Below are positions 10,023 to 19,486 of a stretch of DNA of 64,000 nucleotides, piece by piece. The translations under genes were made by a program, and so were the position numbers. Source of the stretch: JAICMB01 sp963795935 (GTDB lineage Bacteria; Acidobacteriota; Terriglobia; Bryobacterales; Bryobacteraceae); assembly GCA_963795935.1 (NCBI GenBank), contig CAWCJO010000003.1, positions 186,001 through 250,000 on the forward strand, in the 5' to 3' direction. The notes beneath the pieces are model-generated. The model was not told the origin of the DNA, ran no database searches, and saw nothing but the letters and a program-made list of their open reading frames with translations. Numbering within the stretch: position 1 is the first letter of the stretch; every line of letters begins with the position of its first letter.

Positions 10023-10261
10023 ACAGTATGTTCCAGAGGAAGGTCGAGCGTGCCTTCGCGTGCGAGTTCCGCCGCGTAGGCGAGGGCCGCCTGGATGTCC
10101 GATTCCTGAATGGCAGGATAGCTTCTCATGATTTCCGCGTAGGGTATACTTGCGGCAATGTTGTCGAGAATCACGGAGACCATCACGCGCGTGCCACGGA
10201 TACACGCCCTTCCGTGACAGACCGCGGGATTAACCGTGACGCGCTCCTGCCATTCGGCCAT
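10019..10261 (-). CDS. DUF433 antitoxin-like protein
   Basis: An 80-residue protein with the classic DUF433 pattern: VTVNPAVCHGRACIRGTRV, a variable helix, then IMRSYPAIQESDIQAALAYA. The fold is a small helix-turn-helix-like DNA-binding unit, found in VapB45-type antitoxins. It precedes and overlaps the DUF5615 gene by four bases, which fits co-translation of antitoxin before toxin. Autoregulation of the pair is expected from the family, but no operator was identified. Confidence 0.78.
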   Translation of the reverse strand: MAEWQERVTVNPAVCHGRACIRGTRVMVSVILDNIAASIPYAEIMRSYPAIQESDIQAALAYAAELAREGTLDLPLEHTV

Positions 10262-10368
10262 GTCTCATTTTACCTGTCGGTGAGCGGTACGCCCACAGTG
10301 CAACCTAATTCCGTTCCTAAAATGCCGTCCCAGGATTCCACATGAGCGAGAAGCCGGCAGCTTCGCCC

Positions 10369-11280
10369 TTAAGAGATCTTCAGCAAGCGGACGGCGTTGC
10401 CGTAGAGCATTTTGCGAACAGCGGCGGGGTTCGGCGCGAGGCGGCGAACGGTGGCGATCTGTTGTGAGCCGATACATTTCGGCCCGAAGCCTTCGATATC
10501 GGGACAGTCGCTTCCGAACAGCAGCTTGTCCTGATGGCGATTGAGAAAGTCGCGCGCATTGTCCTCATCGCGCTGTAAGGCATTGAGGCCGGAGCCGGCC
10601 GAAAGGTCGCCGTAGGCGTTCGGGTAGTCCGAAAGGAGGCGGTCCGTAATGCCGCCGGGCGTCACCTTCCCTTTCGGGTACATTACGGTCTGCACGTTGT
10701 TCTTGTCGATGTTCCCCCAGAAGGTTTGGGCGTGCCCGATGAACGTGACGGTGGGATATTTCCGCACCATTTTATAGAAGCGTTCGAATCCCATGTTGTA
10801 AGTATCGTGTTGAAAGTGCATGAGCACGGGGACGCCGTGGGCCTTGGCGATATCGAAGACGAGTTGCATTGCGGGAGAGTCGCATTCGACGTGAAACTTC
10901 TGCTCGCCGATGCCGATTGCGCCCGCGTTGAGATACTTCTCGAGTACGCTTTTTGTCTCGGGAATGTCGGGCAGTTCGTTTGCGAAATAAACATACCCGT
11001 CGGGATACCGCTTCGCTAGAGCGACGACGGTATCATTGCCGCCGCAATTCGCCGCCAGGCCGTATTTCGAGCCCGCGGGCAGCAGTACTGTCTTGGTGAC
11101 GCCCATCTTCTCCTGATGGGCGACGAGTTGATCGTCAGTCCGGTTGACATAATTCGTGTGCTGATGAATATCTATGAGAGGCTCGGCGGCCGCGCGCGCG
11201 AGAGCGGCGCAGGCCATCCCTAAAAAAGTTCGCCTCGAAAGCGTTGTGATGTTGTGTGCGTCGATCGTCATGTGTCTCAT
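10369..11280 (-). CDS. Amidohydrolase family 2 enzyme, Tat-exported
   Basis: A 303-residue TIM-barrel metal-dependent hydrolase. The N-terminus has a twin-arginine signal (SRRTFLGMACAALARA), so the folded enzyme should be exported. The metal site begins at LIDIHQHTN (residues about 36-44); further ligands lie in PVLMHFQHD and TFIGHAQTF, and LLFGSDCPDIEG carries the catalytic aspartate region. The substrate is unknown; relatives act on decarboxylation or hydrolysis of cyclic carboxylates. Its last 34 codons are also present as a degraded copy at 8790-8894. Confidence 0.8.
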   Translation of the reverse strand: MRHMTIDAHNITTLSRRTFLGMACAALARAAAEPLIDIHQHTNYVNRTDDQLVAHQEKMGVTKTVLLPAGSKYGLAANCGGNDTVVALAKRYPDGYVYFANELPDIPETKSVLEKYLNAGAIGIGEQKFHVECDSPAMQLVFDIAKAHGVPVLMHFQHDTYNMGFERFYKMVRKYPTVTFIGHAQTFWGNIDKNNVQTVMYPKGKVTPGGITDRLLSDYPNAYGDLSAGSGLNALQRDEDNARDFLNRHQDKLLFGSDCPDIEGFGPKCIGSQQIATVRRLAPNPAAVRKMLYGNAVRLLKIS

Positions 11281-11288
11281 TTCTGGAT

Positions 11289-11447
11289 TTACCGGCGGCG
11301 GTAGGCAAGATACGCAAAACCGGCAAGGATACAGAGCGGCGGAATGCCCAACAGAACAATGCCGTCATTCAAAACACGCGCGCGCTCGAGTTGCTGCGCC
11401 GAGGCCGTCCGAAAACACATCACGCACTGGAGAAACAGAGTCATCAT
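11289..11447 (-). CDS. 52-residue membrane protein of the cytochrome oxidase operon
   Basis: A short open frame that follows the subunit III-like gene with a four-base ATGA overlap. It encodes MMTLFLQCVMCFRTASAQQL, a polar helix, then a single membrane span around DGIVLLGIPPLCILAGFAYL and the basic end AYRRR. The CVMCFRTA motif with a CxxC pair, one membrane span and the operon position suggest a small accessory factor of the oxidase, perhaps in copper or haem handling. That role is inference; similar short proteins are found beside oxidase genes in acidobacterial genomes as far as I can recall. Confidence 0.65.
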   Translation of the reverse strand: MMTLFLQCVMCFRTASAQQLERARVLNDGIVLLGIPPLCILAGFAYLAYRRR

Positions 11448-11878
11448 GGCCAAACCTCAAGAAGAAGCAGCAGCCAGCACCATAGTCCCGCGAGATAGAT
11501 CCAAAAGAGGCGCGCGGAACGGGAGCGGCGCTGAACGAAAAGCGCCACCATTGAGGCGATGGCGCAAAGAACAAATCCAATGCTGAAGATAAAAAAGAAC
11601 GCAGCGCCGGCGTTTGTCGCCGTTGAAACGCCCGACAGCGCAAGTTGCCGCCAAGTCTCGACGATCGCCAGTAGCGCAATCGCGCCGAGCGGGAGCGCGG
11701 CCCGTCCACGCGCCAGAATCATTGCGATGGGACTGACCCAGACAATCGGCGGAAGCGCGAGCGGGGTCCAGCCGCTTGCAAGACCCCGCCGTACAATGTA
11801 GGCGCTGGAGAACGCGGCAAACAGCATGGTAATGGCGGCGACGATCGCCAGCAGTCCGGCGCCGCTACTGTTCCGCAT
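11444..11878 (-). CDS. Cytochrome c oxidase subunit III-like protein
   Basis: About 144 residues with roughly four membrane segments: AIVAAITMLFAAFSSAYIV, PIVWVSPIAMILA, AAFFFIFSIGFVLCAIASMV and LFWIYLAGLWCWLLLLLEV. The opening FAAFSSAYIVRRG matches the beginning of subunit III in the haem-copper oxidase family. It is much shorter than the usual 200-260 residues. The ATG at 11878 lies 14 bases inside the end of subunit I. Function as part of the terminal oxidase is inferred from position and N-terminal similarity. Confidence 0.7.
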   Translation of the reverse strand: MRNSSGAGLLAIVAAITMLFAAFSSAYIVRRGLASGWTPLALPPIVWVSPIAMILARGRAALPLGAIALLAIVETWRQLALSGVSTATNAGAAFFFIFSIGFVLCAIASMVALFVQRRSRSARLFWIYLAGLWCWLLLLLEVWP

Positions 11879-13463
11879 TGGTCCACTCCAGTGTGTTTGC
11901 AGCCCATGGATTGGATGGCGCAGGCGTTCCATTGCGGATGCTCCAGAACAAGTTAGTTAAAAATATAAGCTGCGCCGCGGCCGTGAAAAAGGCGGCCCAA
12001 GTCATCCATTGGTGAAGCGGCATCAAGGGCGCGAGAAAGTCGAAGTTGGTGAAATCCGCATAGCGGCGCGGGTTGCCCGCAATGCCGGCAACGTGCATCG
12101 GGAGAAATATGGCATAGACGCCGATCAGCGTGGCGAAGAAGTGGATTTTACCGAGTTTTTCATTCATCATGCGGCCGAAGAGGCGCGGGGACCAATAGAA
12201 GACGCCCGCGAAGATGCCGAAGATCGCGGCTACGCCCATGATCAGGTGAAAGTGGGCGACTACGAAGTACGTATCGTGGAAATAAAGATCCAGGACGGGT
12301 TGTCCGAGGAAGATGCCGCTGAGGCCGCCCGTGACGAAGACGGAAACGAACCCGAGAGAGAACAGCATCGCGGTGGTCAATTCAATGCGCCCCCCCCATA
12401 AGGTGCCGAGCCAGTTAAAGGTCTTGACGGCGGAAGGAACGCCGATGGTCATCGACAAAACGGAAAACGCAATGGATGAGTACGGACTCATGCCGCTGGT
12501 GAACATGTGATGTCCCCACACCAGCATTCCGAGGAAGCCGATGGCGAAGGTAGCCACAATCATAGCGCGCCGGCCGAAGATGGGTTTGTGCGCGAAAGTG
12601 GAGATCACTTCGGAAATCAAGCCCATGCCGGGAAGGATCGCGATATAGACTTCCGGGTGGCCGAAGAACCAGAACAGGTGCTGCCAAAGCAGCGGCGAAC
12701 CGCCCTGGTGGGCAATTGGACGATCGCTGACGAGGAGGCCGGCGGGTACAAAAAAACTGGCCGCGCCAGTGCGATCGAGCAACAAGAGCACGCCGGCCGC
12801 GAAGAGGACGGGAAATCCGAGAAGGCTGAGGATCGCCGTTACGAACCAATTCCAGCATGTCAGCGGCAGCTGCATCATGCGGAGTCCGGCGCGGCGATGA
12901 TCGAGCGTGGTGGCGATAAAGTTTATGGCGCCCAAAGTGGCCGCGATGCAGAAGATCAAAATGCTGATCAGCCAGAGCGTTTGTCCGGCGCCCTCGCCCG
13001 GTCCGGAGATGGAGCCGACGGCGCTGAGCGGCGGATATGCGGTCCAACCCGCGAGCGGGGCTCCGCCCGGCGCCGCAAAGGCGGCGAGCAACACTACAAA
13101 AGATAGCGCCGTCAGCCAGAAAGATGAGCTTGTGAGAAAAGGAAAGGCCATCTGGCGCGCCCCGATTTGGATCGGCAGAAAAAAGTTGCCGAAGGCGCTC
13201 TGCGGAGCGAGCGAGAGTACGAAGAAGACCATGATAGTGCCGTGCATGGTCATGAGCGAAAGATAAAGCTCCGGCTTCATGACGCCGCCGGATGCGGCCG
13301 TAGGCCACAACTTCTCAAATAGTCCGACATTCGCATCCGGATTTACCAGATGAAACCGCATCAGCAGCGACAAGGCAATGCCGATGACGACGGCCACGAT
13401 GGAAAGCCAGAAATACTGCAAACCTACGATGCGGTGATCGTTTGTAAAAAGATAACGCCGCAC
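11865..13463 (-). CDS. ctaD: Cytochrome c oxidase subunit I
   Basis: A 532-residue integral membrane protein with about twelve spans, the catalytic subunit that reduces oxygen to water and pumps protons. Haem and copper ligands are visible: MTMHGTIMVFF carries a haem a ligand, FWFFGHPEVYI carries the CuB histidine and the cross-linked tyrosine, VWGHHMFTSG the paired CuB histidines, and HDTYFVVAHFHLIMG the haem a3/haem a pair. HPEVY marks an A-type haem-copper oxidase. It starts directly after the subunit II stop, so the operon is tightly packed. Confidence 0.95.
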   Translation of the reverse strand: MRRYLFTNDHRIVGLQYFWLSIVAVVIGIALSLLMRFHLVNPDANVGLFEKLWPTAASGGVMKPELYLSLMTMHGTIMVFFVLSLAPQSAFGNFFLPIQIGARQMAFPFLTSSSFWLTALSFVVLLAAFAAPGGAPLAGWTAYPPLSAVGSISGPGEGAGQTLWLISILIFCIAATLGAINFIATTLDHRRAGLRMMQLPLTCWNWFVTAILSLLGFPVLFAAGVLLLLDRTGAASFFVPAGLLVSDRPIAHQGGSPLLWQHLFWFFGHPEVYIAILPGMGLISEVISTFAHKPIFGRRAMIVATFAIGFLGMLVWGHHMFTSGMSPYSSIAFSVLSMTIGVPSAVKTFNWLGTLWGGRIELTTAMLFSLGFVSVFVTGGLSGIFLGQPVLDLYFHDTYFVVAHFHLIMGVAAIFGIFAGVFYWSPRLFGRMMNEKLGKIHFFATLIGVYAIFLPMHVAGIAGNPRRYADFTNFDFLAPLMPLHQWMTWAAFFTAAAQLIFLTNLFWSIRNGTPAPSNPWAANTLEWTNAEQ

Positions 13464-14195
13464 TTACTGCGCCGGCTCCCGTTTCCATTTATCGTATTCG
13501 CCGGGCGGCATGACGACCATGGTCGCGCGCATTTGAAAGTGGCCGAGACCGCACAGTTCGGCGCACGGGATTTCGTAAGTGCCGGGGACGTTCGCAACAA
13601 AGTTGACGGGGATGCGCATGCCCGGGACCGAGTCCTGCTTCAGACGCAGCTCGCGCACAAAGAAACTATGGATTACGTCGCTGGAGTTGAGCATCAGCTT
13701 CACGGGACGGCCCGATGGGACGCGTAGGGTTGCCGTGACGATGTCGTCCTTGCCGGAGGGATCGTTGGGGTCGAGTCCGAAAGGATTCCCGCCCGCATCG
13801 TCGATGAAACGAATGCCGGTCCGCCCGAAGCGCCCATCCGGTCCAGCGTAGCGGAAATTCCAAGTAAACTGTTTCGAGAGCACTTCGATGTTCTCGGCAT
13901 CGGGCGGCGCGGGGGCAAACTGCACGCCCGCCCAAATGCGGCCGCCCCAGGCGAGCAAGCCCAAAAACAAAACGGCCGTCGCGGTGGTCCAGATCGTTTC
14001 GAGGCGGCTGTTCCCTTCGGCGCCTGCCGTGGCGCGGATTCGCCGAACCGCGCGAAACCGCCAAGCGATGGCGAGCAGCGCGATTTGAGCGGCGGCGAAA
14101 ATGATGCCGGCCGCGATCAGCGTGCGCGTGAACTGCGCGTCGTACGCCGCCGCGTTATCGGAGATCGCTGCTGGAAGCCACAAGCCCGCGGCCAT
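13464..14195 (-). CDS. ctaC: Cytochrome c oxidase subunit II
   Basis: A 243-residue protein with two membrane helices (IIFAAAQIALLAIAW and TATAVLFLGLLAWGG) and a cupredoxin domain that holds the binuclear CuA centre. The CuA ligands lie in IHSFFVREL and in PCAELCGLGHFQM, giving Cys-x3-Cys-x3-His-x2-Met. It takes electrons from cytochrome c and passes them to subunit I. It is the first gene of the operon. The 110 bases before it (14196-14309) separate it from recN, which runs in the same direction, and probably contain its promoter. Confidence 0.95.
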   Translation of the reverse strand: MAAGLWLPAAISDNAAAYDAQFTRTLIAAGIIFAAAQIALLAIAWRFRAVRRIRATAGAEGNSRLETIWTTATAVLFLGLLAWGGRIWAGVQFAPAPPDAENIEVLSKQFTWNFRYAGPDGRFGRTGIRFIDDAGGNPFGLDPNDPSGKDDIVTATLRVPSGRPVKLMLNSSDVIHSFFVRELRLKQDSVPGMRIPVNFVANVPGTYEIPCAELCGLGHFQMRATMVVMPPGEYDKWKREPAQ

Positions 14196-14309
14196 TTAGC
14201 CTCTGGGGGAACTCCCTAGGCTATCATTTGCGCTGTGCCCGGCGCGTAAATTATGCCCATCCTCATCCGATCCGGCGGCGTGACTGAACCCGCCGAGAGC
14301 ACACCCCCA

Positions 14310-15987
14310 CTATTTTTGATTTGCGAGGCGCATTAATTGTTCGGCGTGCTGGAGGGCTTCCCTGGTGACGCGCTGGCCTGAAAGCATGCGGCCGATCTCG
14401 CGTTTGCGCGCGTCAGGCGTCAGCTCCTCGACTTCGGCGATGGTGCGCCCCTTGAGTTCCCGCTTTTCGACGACATAGTGGTGGTCGGCGAATCCGGCGA
14501 CTTGGGCCAGATGCGTCACGCAGAGGACCTGGCTCGATGCGGCGAGCTCTTTCAGGCGGCGTCCGACCGTTTCAGCCACGGCGCCGCCGATGCCGCTGTC
14601 GATCTCATCGAACACCAGCGTGCGCGGCGTTCCCGTCGAGGGAGGCTGTCCCACGCAGGTTTTCAGCGCCAGAGCGATGCGCGAGAGCTCGCCTCCGGAG
14701 GCGACGCGATCCAGCGGCCGGGGCTCTTCGCCGGCATTGGGCGAGATCAGGAACTGCACGGAATCGGCGCCGCGCGCGGACCACTCGGCCGGTTGCAGAC
14801 GGATTTGAAAAACGCTATTTTGCATGGCCAGGGCGGCCAGTTCGCTCTCGACGGCGGCTGCAAGCTTGCGCGCCGCGGCAGCGCGCAGCGTGGTGAGATG
14901 CGCCGCCGCGGCCGAATACGCCTCCGCCAATTGCGCGAGCTGGATTTCGAGCGCGGCTTTGCGTTCGCCGGCGTTCTCAACCGAGCCGAGGTTGGCGGTG
15001 ACAGTCGCCAAAAACGCGAGCATGTCCTCGACGGAGCCGCCGTACTTGCGCTTGAGGCGCGCGATCAGGTCGAGGCGGGCTTCGACGCGTTCGAGGCGCT
15101 GCGGATCGGCCTCCAGGCGGTCAAGATAATCCCGCAACGTCGCGGAGGCCTCTTCGACGCCAATTCTTGCCGGCTGCAGCGCTTCCAGCACGCTCTGCAA
15201 TTTTTCGTCGATGCGGCACAGTTCTTCAATTCGCTTTACAGCGGCCCGCAGTTGCGTGGCCGCGCTGTCCGGCGCGTCATAGAGCGCCGCATAGGCGGCA
15301 TTTGCGTTTTCCTGCAGCCGCGCCACGTTGCGCAATACGCGCCGCTCGTTTTCGAGCTCCGCATCCTCGGCCGGCTTTAACTGCGCGGCTTCGAGCTCCT
15401 GGCGTTGAAAGCTCCACAGGTCGGCCATGCGCAGGCGCTCCTGCTCGGAACGCGCCATCTCCTGGAGCTCGCGCGCGGCGCTGCGCCAGTCGCGGAAAAG
15501 TTTCGCGGCCGCGTCGACCTCGCCCCCGAGCGAAGCGGACTCATCGAGCATTGCGAGTTGTTCTTCGCTCCGAGAAGAGGCGCTGTTGATCGTGCTGGCC
15601 GTGGATGTCGCCGAGATAGGGCGCGACGCTTCTTAGAAAGGCCGCCGTGACGGGACGGCTGGCGGCGAAGGCGCGCGACTTCCCGCCTGCGAGGATCTCG
15701 CGCTCAATTAATATTTCGCCATCTTCGGTGTCCACGCCGGCGTCTTCAAACAGCTTGCGAAGAGCCGCCGAACGCGGCGCTTCGAAGATGCCGGAGACCC
15801 GGGCGCGCTCCGTATCGGAGCGGACCATGCCGCTCGAAGCGCGTCCGCCGAACAACAAGCCCAGCGCATCCACGACGATGGACTTGCCGCTGCCGGTCTC
15901 TCCGGTCAGCAGATTGAGGCCGCCATGGAAGCGCACGCGCGCGCGCTCCACAACTGCGTAATTCTCGACGATCAGTTCGACCAGCAC
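14310..15987 (-). CDS. recN: DNA repair ATPase RecN (one frame break)
   Basis: An SMC-like ATPase that acts early in double-strand break repair. The N-terminal Walker A is GETGSGKS (residues about 28-35), followed by GDIHGQHDQQRLFS. A long coiled coil covers the middle. The C-terminal half has the signature ASGGELSRI and Walker B LVFDEIDSGIGG. One extra base near 15567 breaks the frame between QRLFS and EEQLAMLDES; the corrected protein is about 558 residues, normal for RecN. The break is probably a sequence error. Confidence 0.92.
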
Positions 15988-16159
15988 TGGATGAAATTAT
16001 ACGAGGTCGCGGTCCGTCTAAACGAAGCGGGAGAGCGTCAGGGAAGCAGGGTGGGAAATGCGGCGCTTGCGATAGAACAGAAAGTGTACATAATGTTCTA
16101 TAGGCCCGCATTCGCCGAAGCACTCGATATCATGGTGATTACGGGTGAAAGGAGCCGGT

Positions 16160-16846
16160 TTGATACTGCCCCACGCCGGTGGGATCTTTTTGCAACTGAG
16201 CCTTTGGGAGCTGATCAAGGGCGCGCATCTGCTGCCGCAGATCGTGATCGTGATTCTGCTGGTATTCTCGCTGACTTCCTGGGCCGTGATCTTTTCGAAA
16301 TGGAACGTGTTCCGCCAGGCGCGGTCGTCGAACCGGTCGTTTCTGCGGGCGTTCCGCAAGGCGGCGGGACTCGAAGCGGTCGCGGTGGCGAGCGAGCAGT
16401 TCCGGTCCTCGCCGCTGGTCGCGGTATTCGATTTCGGCTACAGCGAAGTGGACCGGCAGATGAAGTCGCGCGGTTCGGTGACTAACAAGCTCGCGCTCGA
16501 GCGCAATCTGCAGCTCGGCATCAGCGAGGAATTGACGAGGCTGGAGCGCAATATGAACCTGCTGGCGACCACGGCGGCGGTCTCGCCGTTCATCGGGCTG
16601 TTCGGGACGGTGTGGGGCATTATCGACGCATTTCTGGCGTTGGGCACGGCGGGGGCGGCGAGTTTGCGCGCCGTCGGACCGGGCATTTCCGAAGCTCTCA
16701 TCACGACGGCGCTGGGTCTTGCGGCGGCGATTCCCGCGGCGATCTTTTACAACCTCTTCGGCAGCCGGATCCGCGAGTTTGGCGCGCGCATGGAAGACTT
16801 CTCGCTGGAGTTTCTGAACCTGACCGAGCGCACCTTCGAGGATTAG
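16160..16846 (+). CDS. tolQ: TolQ/ExbB-type proton channel subunit
   Basis: A 228-residue inner-membrane protein of the MotA/TolQ/ExbB family: membrane helix about residues 15-40, a cytoplasmic loop, then the two C-terminal helices TTAAVSPFIGLFGTVWGII and ALITTALGLAAAIPAAIFYN that line the proton channel. It powers the Tol-Pal machine with TolR. I chose the TTG at 16160 because AAGGAG lies six bases upstream; a GTG at 16145 is also open. First gene of the Tol-Pal operon. Confidence 0.92.
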   Translation: MILPHAGGIFLQLSLWELIKGAHLLPQIVIVILLVFSLTSWAVIFSKWNVFRQARSSNRSFLRAFRKAAGLEAVAVASEQFRSSPLVAVFDFGYSEVDRQMKSRGSVTNKLALERNLQLGISEELTRLERNMNLLATTAAVSPFIGLFGTVWGIIDAFLALGTAGAASLRAVGPGISEALITTALGLAAAIPAAIFYNLFGSRIREFGARMEDFSLEFLNLTERTFED

Positions 16847-16855
16847 GACCAGGGC

Positions 16856-17296
16856 ATGGCGTTCACACTCGGCGGATCGACGAATGGACGCGGGCGTTTC
16901 CGCGCCACGACGGCGCTGGCGGAGATCAATATCGTCCCGCTGGTGGACGTCGTGCTCGTTTTGCTGGTCATCTTTATGCTGACGGCGCACGTGATGGAGT
17001 ACGGTCTCGAGATCAACGTGCCGAAAGTAAACAGAGTGAAGGACACCACGCGCGAGCTTCCGGTTGTGTCGATGACGCGCGATGGAGAATCGTACCTGAA
17101 CGGCAAGCCCGTCGACATTCATCTGCTCGGACAAGAGGTGAAGCAGCGGTTTCCGGGCGCGACCTCGGTGTATCTGCAGGCCGACCGGGAGACTCCGTTC
17201 GATCCGATCGCGCAAGTAATCGCCGCGATCGGGGATGCGCAATTGCAGGTGAACATCGTGACGCAGCCTCAGGACGAGACTGGTAAGCGGCGGTGA
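16856..17296 (+). CDS. tolR: TolR/ExbD-type biopolymer transport protein
   Basis: A 146-residue protein with one membrane helix (LVDVVLVLLVIFMLTAHVM) that contains the conserved proton-carrying aspartate, and a periplasmic domain ending in VIAAIGDAQLQVNIVTQ. It partners TolQ in converting proton flow into movement of the TolA/TonB-like protein. It starts nine bases after the tolQ stop. Confidence 0.92.
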   Translation: MAFTLGGSTNGRGRFRATTALAEINIVPLVDVVLVLLVIFMLTAHVMEYGLEINVPKVNRVKDTTRELPVVSMTRDGESYLNGKPVDIHLLGQEVKQRFPGATSVYLQADRETPFDPIAQVIAAIGDAQLQVNIVTQPQDETGKRR

Positions 17297-17300
17297 TTTA

Positions 17301-18084
17301 ATGGCGGCGCACGCGGACATACTCGAAGATCGCGAGTCGCTGAACAAGCCGCTGGCGGCATCGGTCGTTTTCCATGCGGCCGTTGTCGCCGTGTTTGTCT
17401 GGAACGCATCCACGTCGAGCAGCCGCATGGTGCTGGGCGAGACCAATCCTGGCTTTGGAAGCGCGGTTTCGGTGAATTCCGTGCGGGCGATCCCTCTGCC
17501 GCCGCGGCCGGGACCCGTGAATCCGGTGGCGAACGATACGGAGAGCCAGGTTCCGCAGCGCGAGGCGACGAAGCCGCAGCCGCGCCCGCGCGAGCCCGAA
17601 CTGAAGAAAGACGCAATCCCGCTGAAGAGCCGCGTGCCGGAGCAGCCCGGAGCCGCACGATTACCTGCTGCAGAAATATCGCAACCGGCCGCTACAGCAG
17701 AATCAGGTTACAAGCGTGCAGCCGCCGGCGGCGGTATCGCAGATCTATACGAAACCAGGGAGTACGGCGGGCGTCGGCATCAATCCCAATAGCATTGTCG
17801 GGACCAGGTTCGGCGGTTACGCGCAGGCGCTGATGGAAGCGGTGGCGCGGCACTGGAATACCGGCGGACTGGAGGGAGTGCAGGCGCCGATGGCCATCGT
17901 CAACGTCGACATTATGCGAAACGGGACGATTCAGAATGCCAAGCTGGCGCAGCGCAGCGGAAACGCGACGCTCGATTATTCCGCTCTGCGCGCGGTCGAT
18001 GAGGCCGCGCCATTTCCACCACTGCCGCCGGAATACAGCGGCAGCTATTTGAACGTAGATTTCCGCTTCCAGTTACATCCATGA
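17301..18084 (+). CDS. TolA/TonB-like energy-transducing protein (one frame break)
   Basis: Starts with one membrane helix (PLAASVVFHAAVVAVFVW), continues with a long Pro/Lys/Arg/Glu-rich periplasmic linker typical of TolA/TonB, and ends with a TonB-type C-terminal domain: YAQALMEAVARHWN, VNVDIMRNGTIQNAKLAQRS and SALRAVDEAAPFPPLP. One extra base near 17645 breaks the frame in the linker before HDYLLQKYRNRPLQQ. The C-terminal fold is TonB-like, but the position between tolR and tolB indicates that it does the job of TolA. Confidence 0.87.
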
Positions 18085-19436
18085 AACGAATTCTTATTGT
18101 CTCGCTTGGCGTAGCCGCTTTGGCGCGTTTGCGCTTTACTGCTGGCGCAGGAGCGCGCCACCATCGTCGTTCCCGGCCAAGGCCAGAAACCCAGCATCGC
18201 CGTGCCCGGACTTCCGGGGCTCGGGCCAGGCGCAGCCGCTCATGGACGCCTTCAATCGGACGCTGTGGAGCGAACTGCAGGGCTCGGGACAATTGAGACT
18301 GATCCCGAAGACGATGTATCCGCTCCAGATTCCGCAGCAGCCCGCGGATTTCAAAGCCGCGCCGCAGACGCCGGCGATGACGCAGTGGTCCGGTCCGCCG
18401 GTCAACGGCAACTGGCTGGCCTTCGGATATACGGCCGCGCAGAACGGGCAACTTGTCTTATATGGCTGGCTGTTTAATGTGCAGCAGCCCACGCCCGAAA
18501 GCGCGCAGGTGCTCGGGAAGGTTTACCTCGGATCGCTGGACGCGGCGGGCGCCGAGAAAGTGGCGCGCGACTTCGCCGCGGATATCTTAAAGCAATTCGG
18601 CGCCAAGAGCCTTGCGGGAACGAAAATTTACTTCGTTTCCAACCGCCTGAGCGGACGCTCGAAAGAGATCTGGTCCATGGATTACGACGGGCAGAACCAA
18701 ACCCCGCTCACGCATTACAACTCCATCACGAGCTATCCGGCGGTGTCGCCGGACAACACGAAACTGGCGTTCACGAGCTACGCGCGAGGCAATCCCCAGA
18801 TTTTTATACACTCGCTCGATTCTGGAAGACGGCTGCCCTTCTATAACCAGCACGCCTCCTTGAGCGCTCCTTCGGATTTCACGCCCGACAGCCAGCGCCT
18901 GCTGCTGTACCTTGCGCCGGATACGGGAGGATACGCGCAGATCTACAGCGCGCGCGTCGACGGCAGCGATTTAGCAGCGCATTTCGCACTGCCGGTGCAT
19001 CGACGTGGAACCTAAGATTAACCCCAAAACGGGGGCCCAGATTGTGTTCGTGTCGGATCGCGGGGGGCTGCCGCAAATATATAGAATGAATACGGACGGA
19101 ACAGATATAGTACGCTTGACAAACGGGCAGGGCGAAGCCGTTAATCCGTCCTGGAACCCGGACGGCCAGCATATTGCGTTTGCGTGGACACGAGGATTCG
19201 AGCCCGGCAATTACAACGTCTTTGTCATGGACGTGGCAAGCGGCCAGACGGTGCAGTTGACGCACGCTGAAGGAAGAAATGAAAATCCGGCCTGGGCTCC
19301 CGATGGCGTTCATCTGGCCTATGCCTCGACGCGCGGCCGCGTCAGCCAGATCTGGTCCATGCTCGCGGATGGCACGGGAAAGAGGCAACTCACAACGGCC
19401 GGCAACAACGAAAAGCCGGTATGGAGCAGGCAATAG
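18081..19436 (+). CDS. tolB: Tol-Pal system beta-propeller protein TolB (three frame breaks)
   Basis: A periplasmic protein with a signal peptide (MKRILIVSLGVAAL), an N-terminal domain whose hallmark SIAVPDFRGSG is restored after removing an extra G near 18204, and a six-bladed propeller with TolB/WD40-like repeats: KIYFVSNRLSGRSKEIWSMD, YPAVSPDNTKLAFTS, QIVFVSDRGGLPQIYRMN and PSWNPDGQHIAFAW. Other extra bases lie near 18130 and 18973. TolB binds Pal and the TolA-like protein at the outer membrane. The start overlaps the preceding gene by four bases. The breaks are likely sequence errors. Confidence 0.9.
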
Positions 19437-19486
19437 AAGAGATTTGACCAAAGCAGCTTTCACACCAGAGGAGAAGATCGAATATC

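Noticed and set aside
14196..14309. Possible hairpin TAGCCT...AGGCTA upstream of the oxidase operon
   Set aside because: Only six base pairs are complementary and there is no T-run, so it is too weak to call a terminator.
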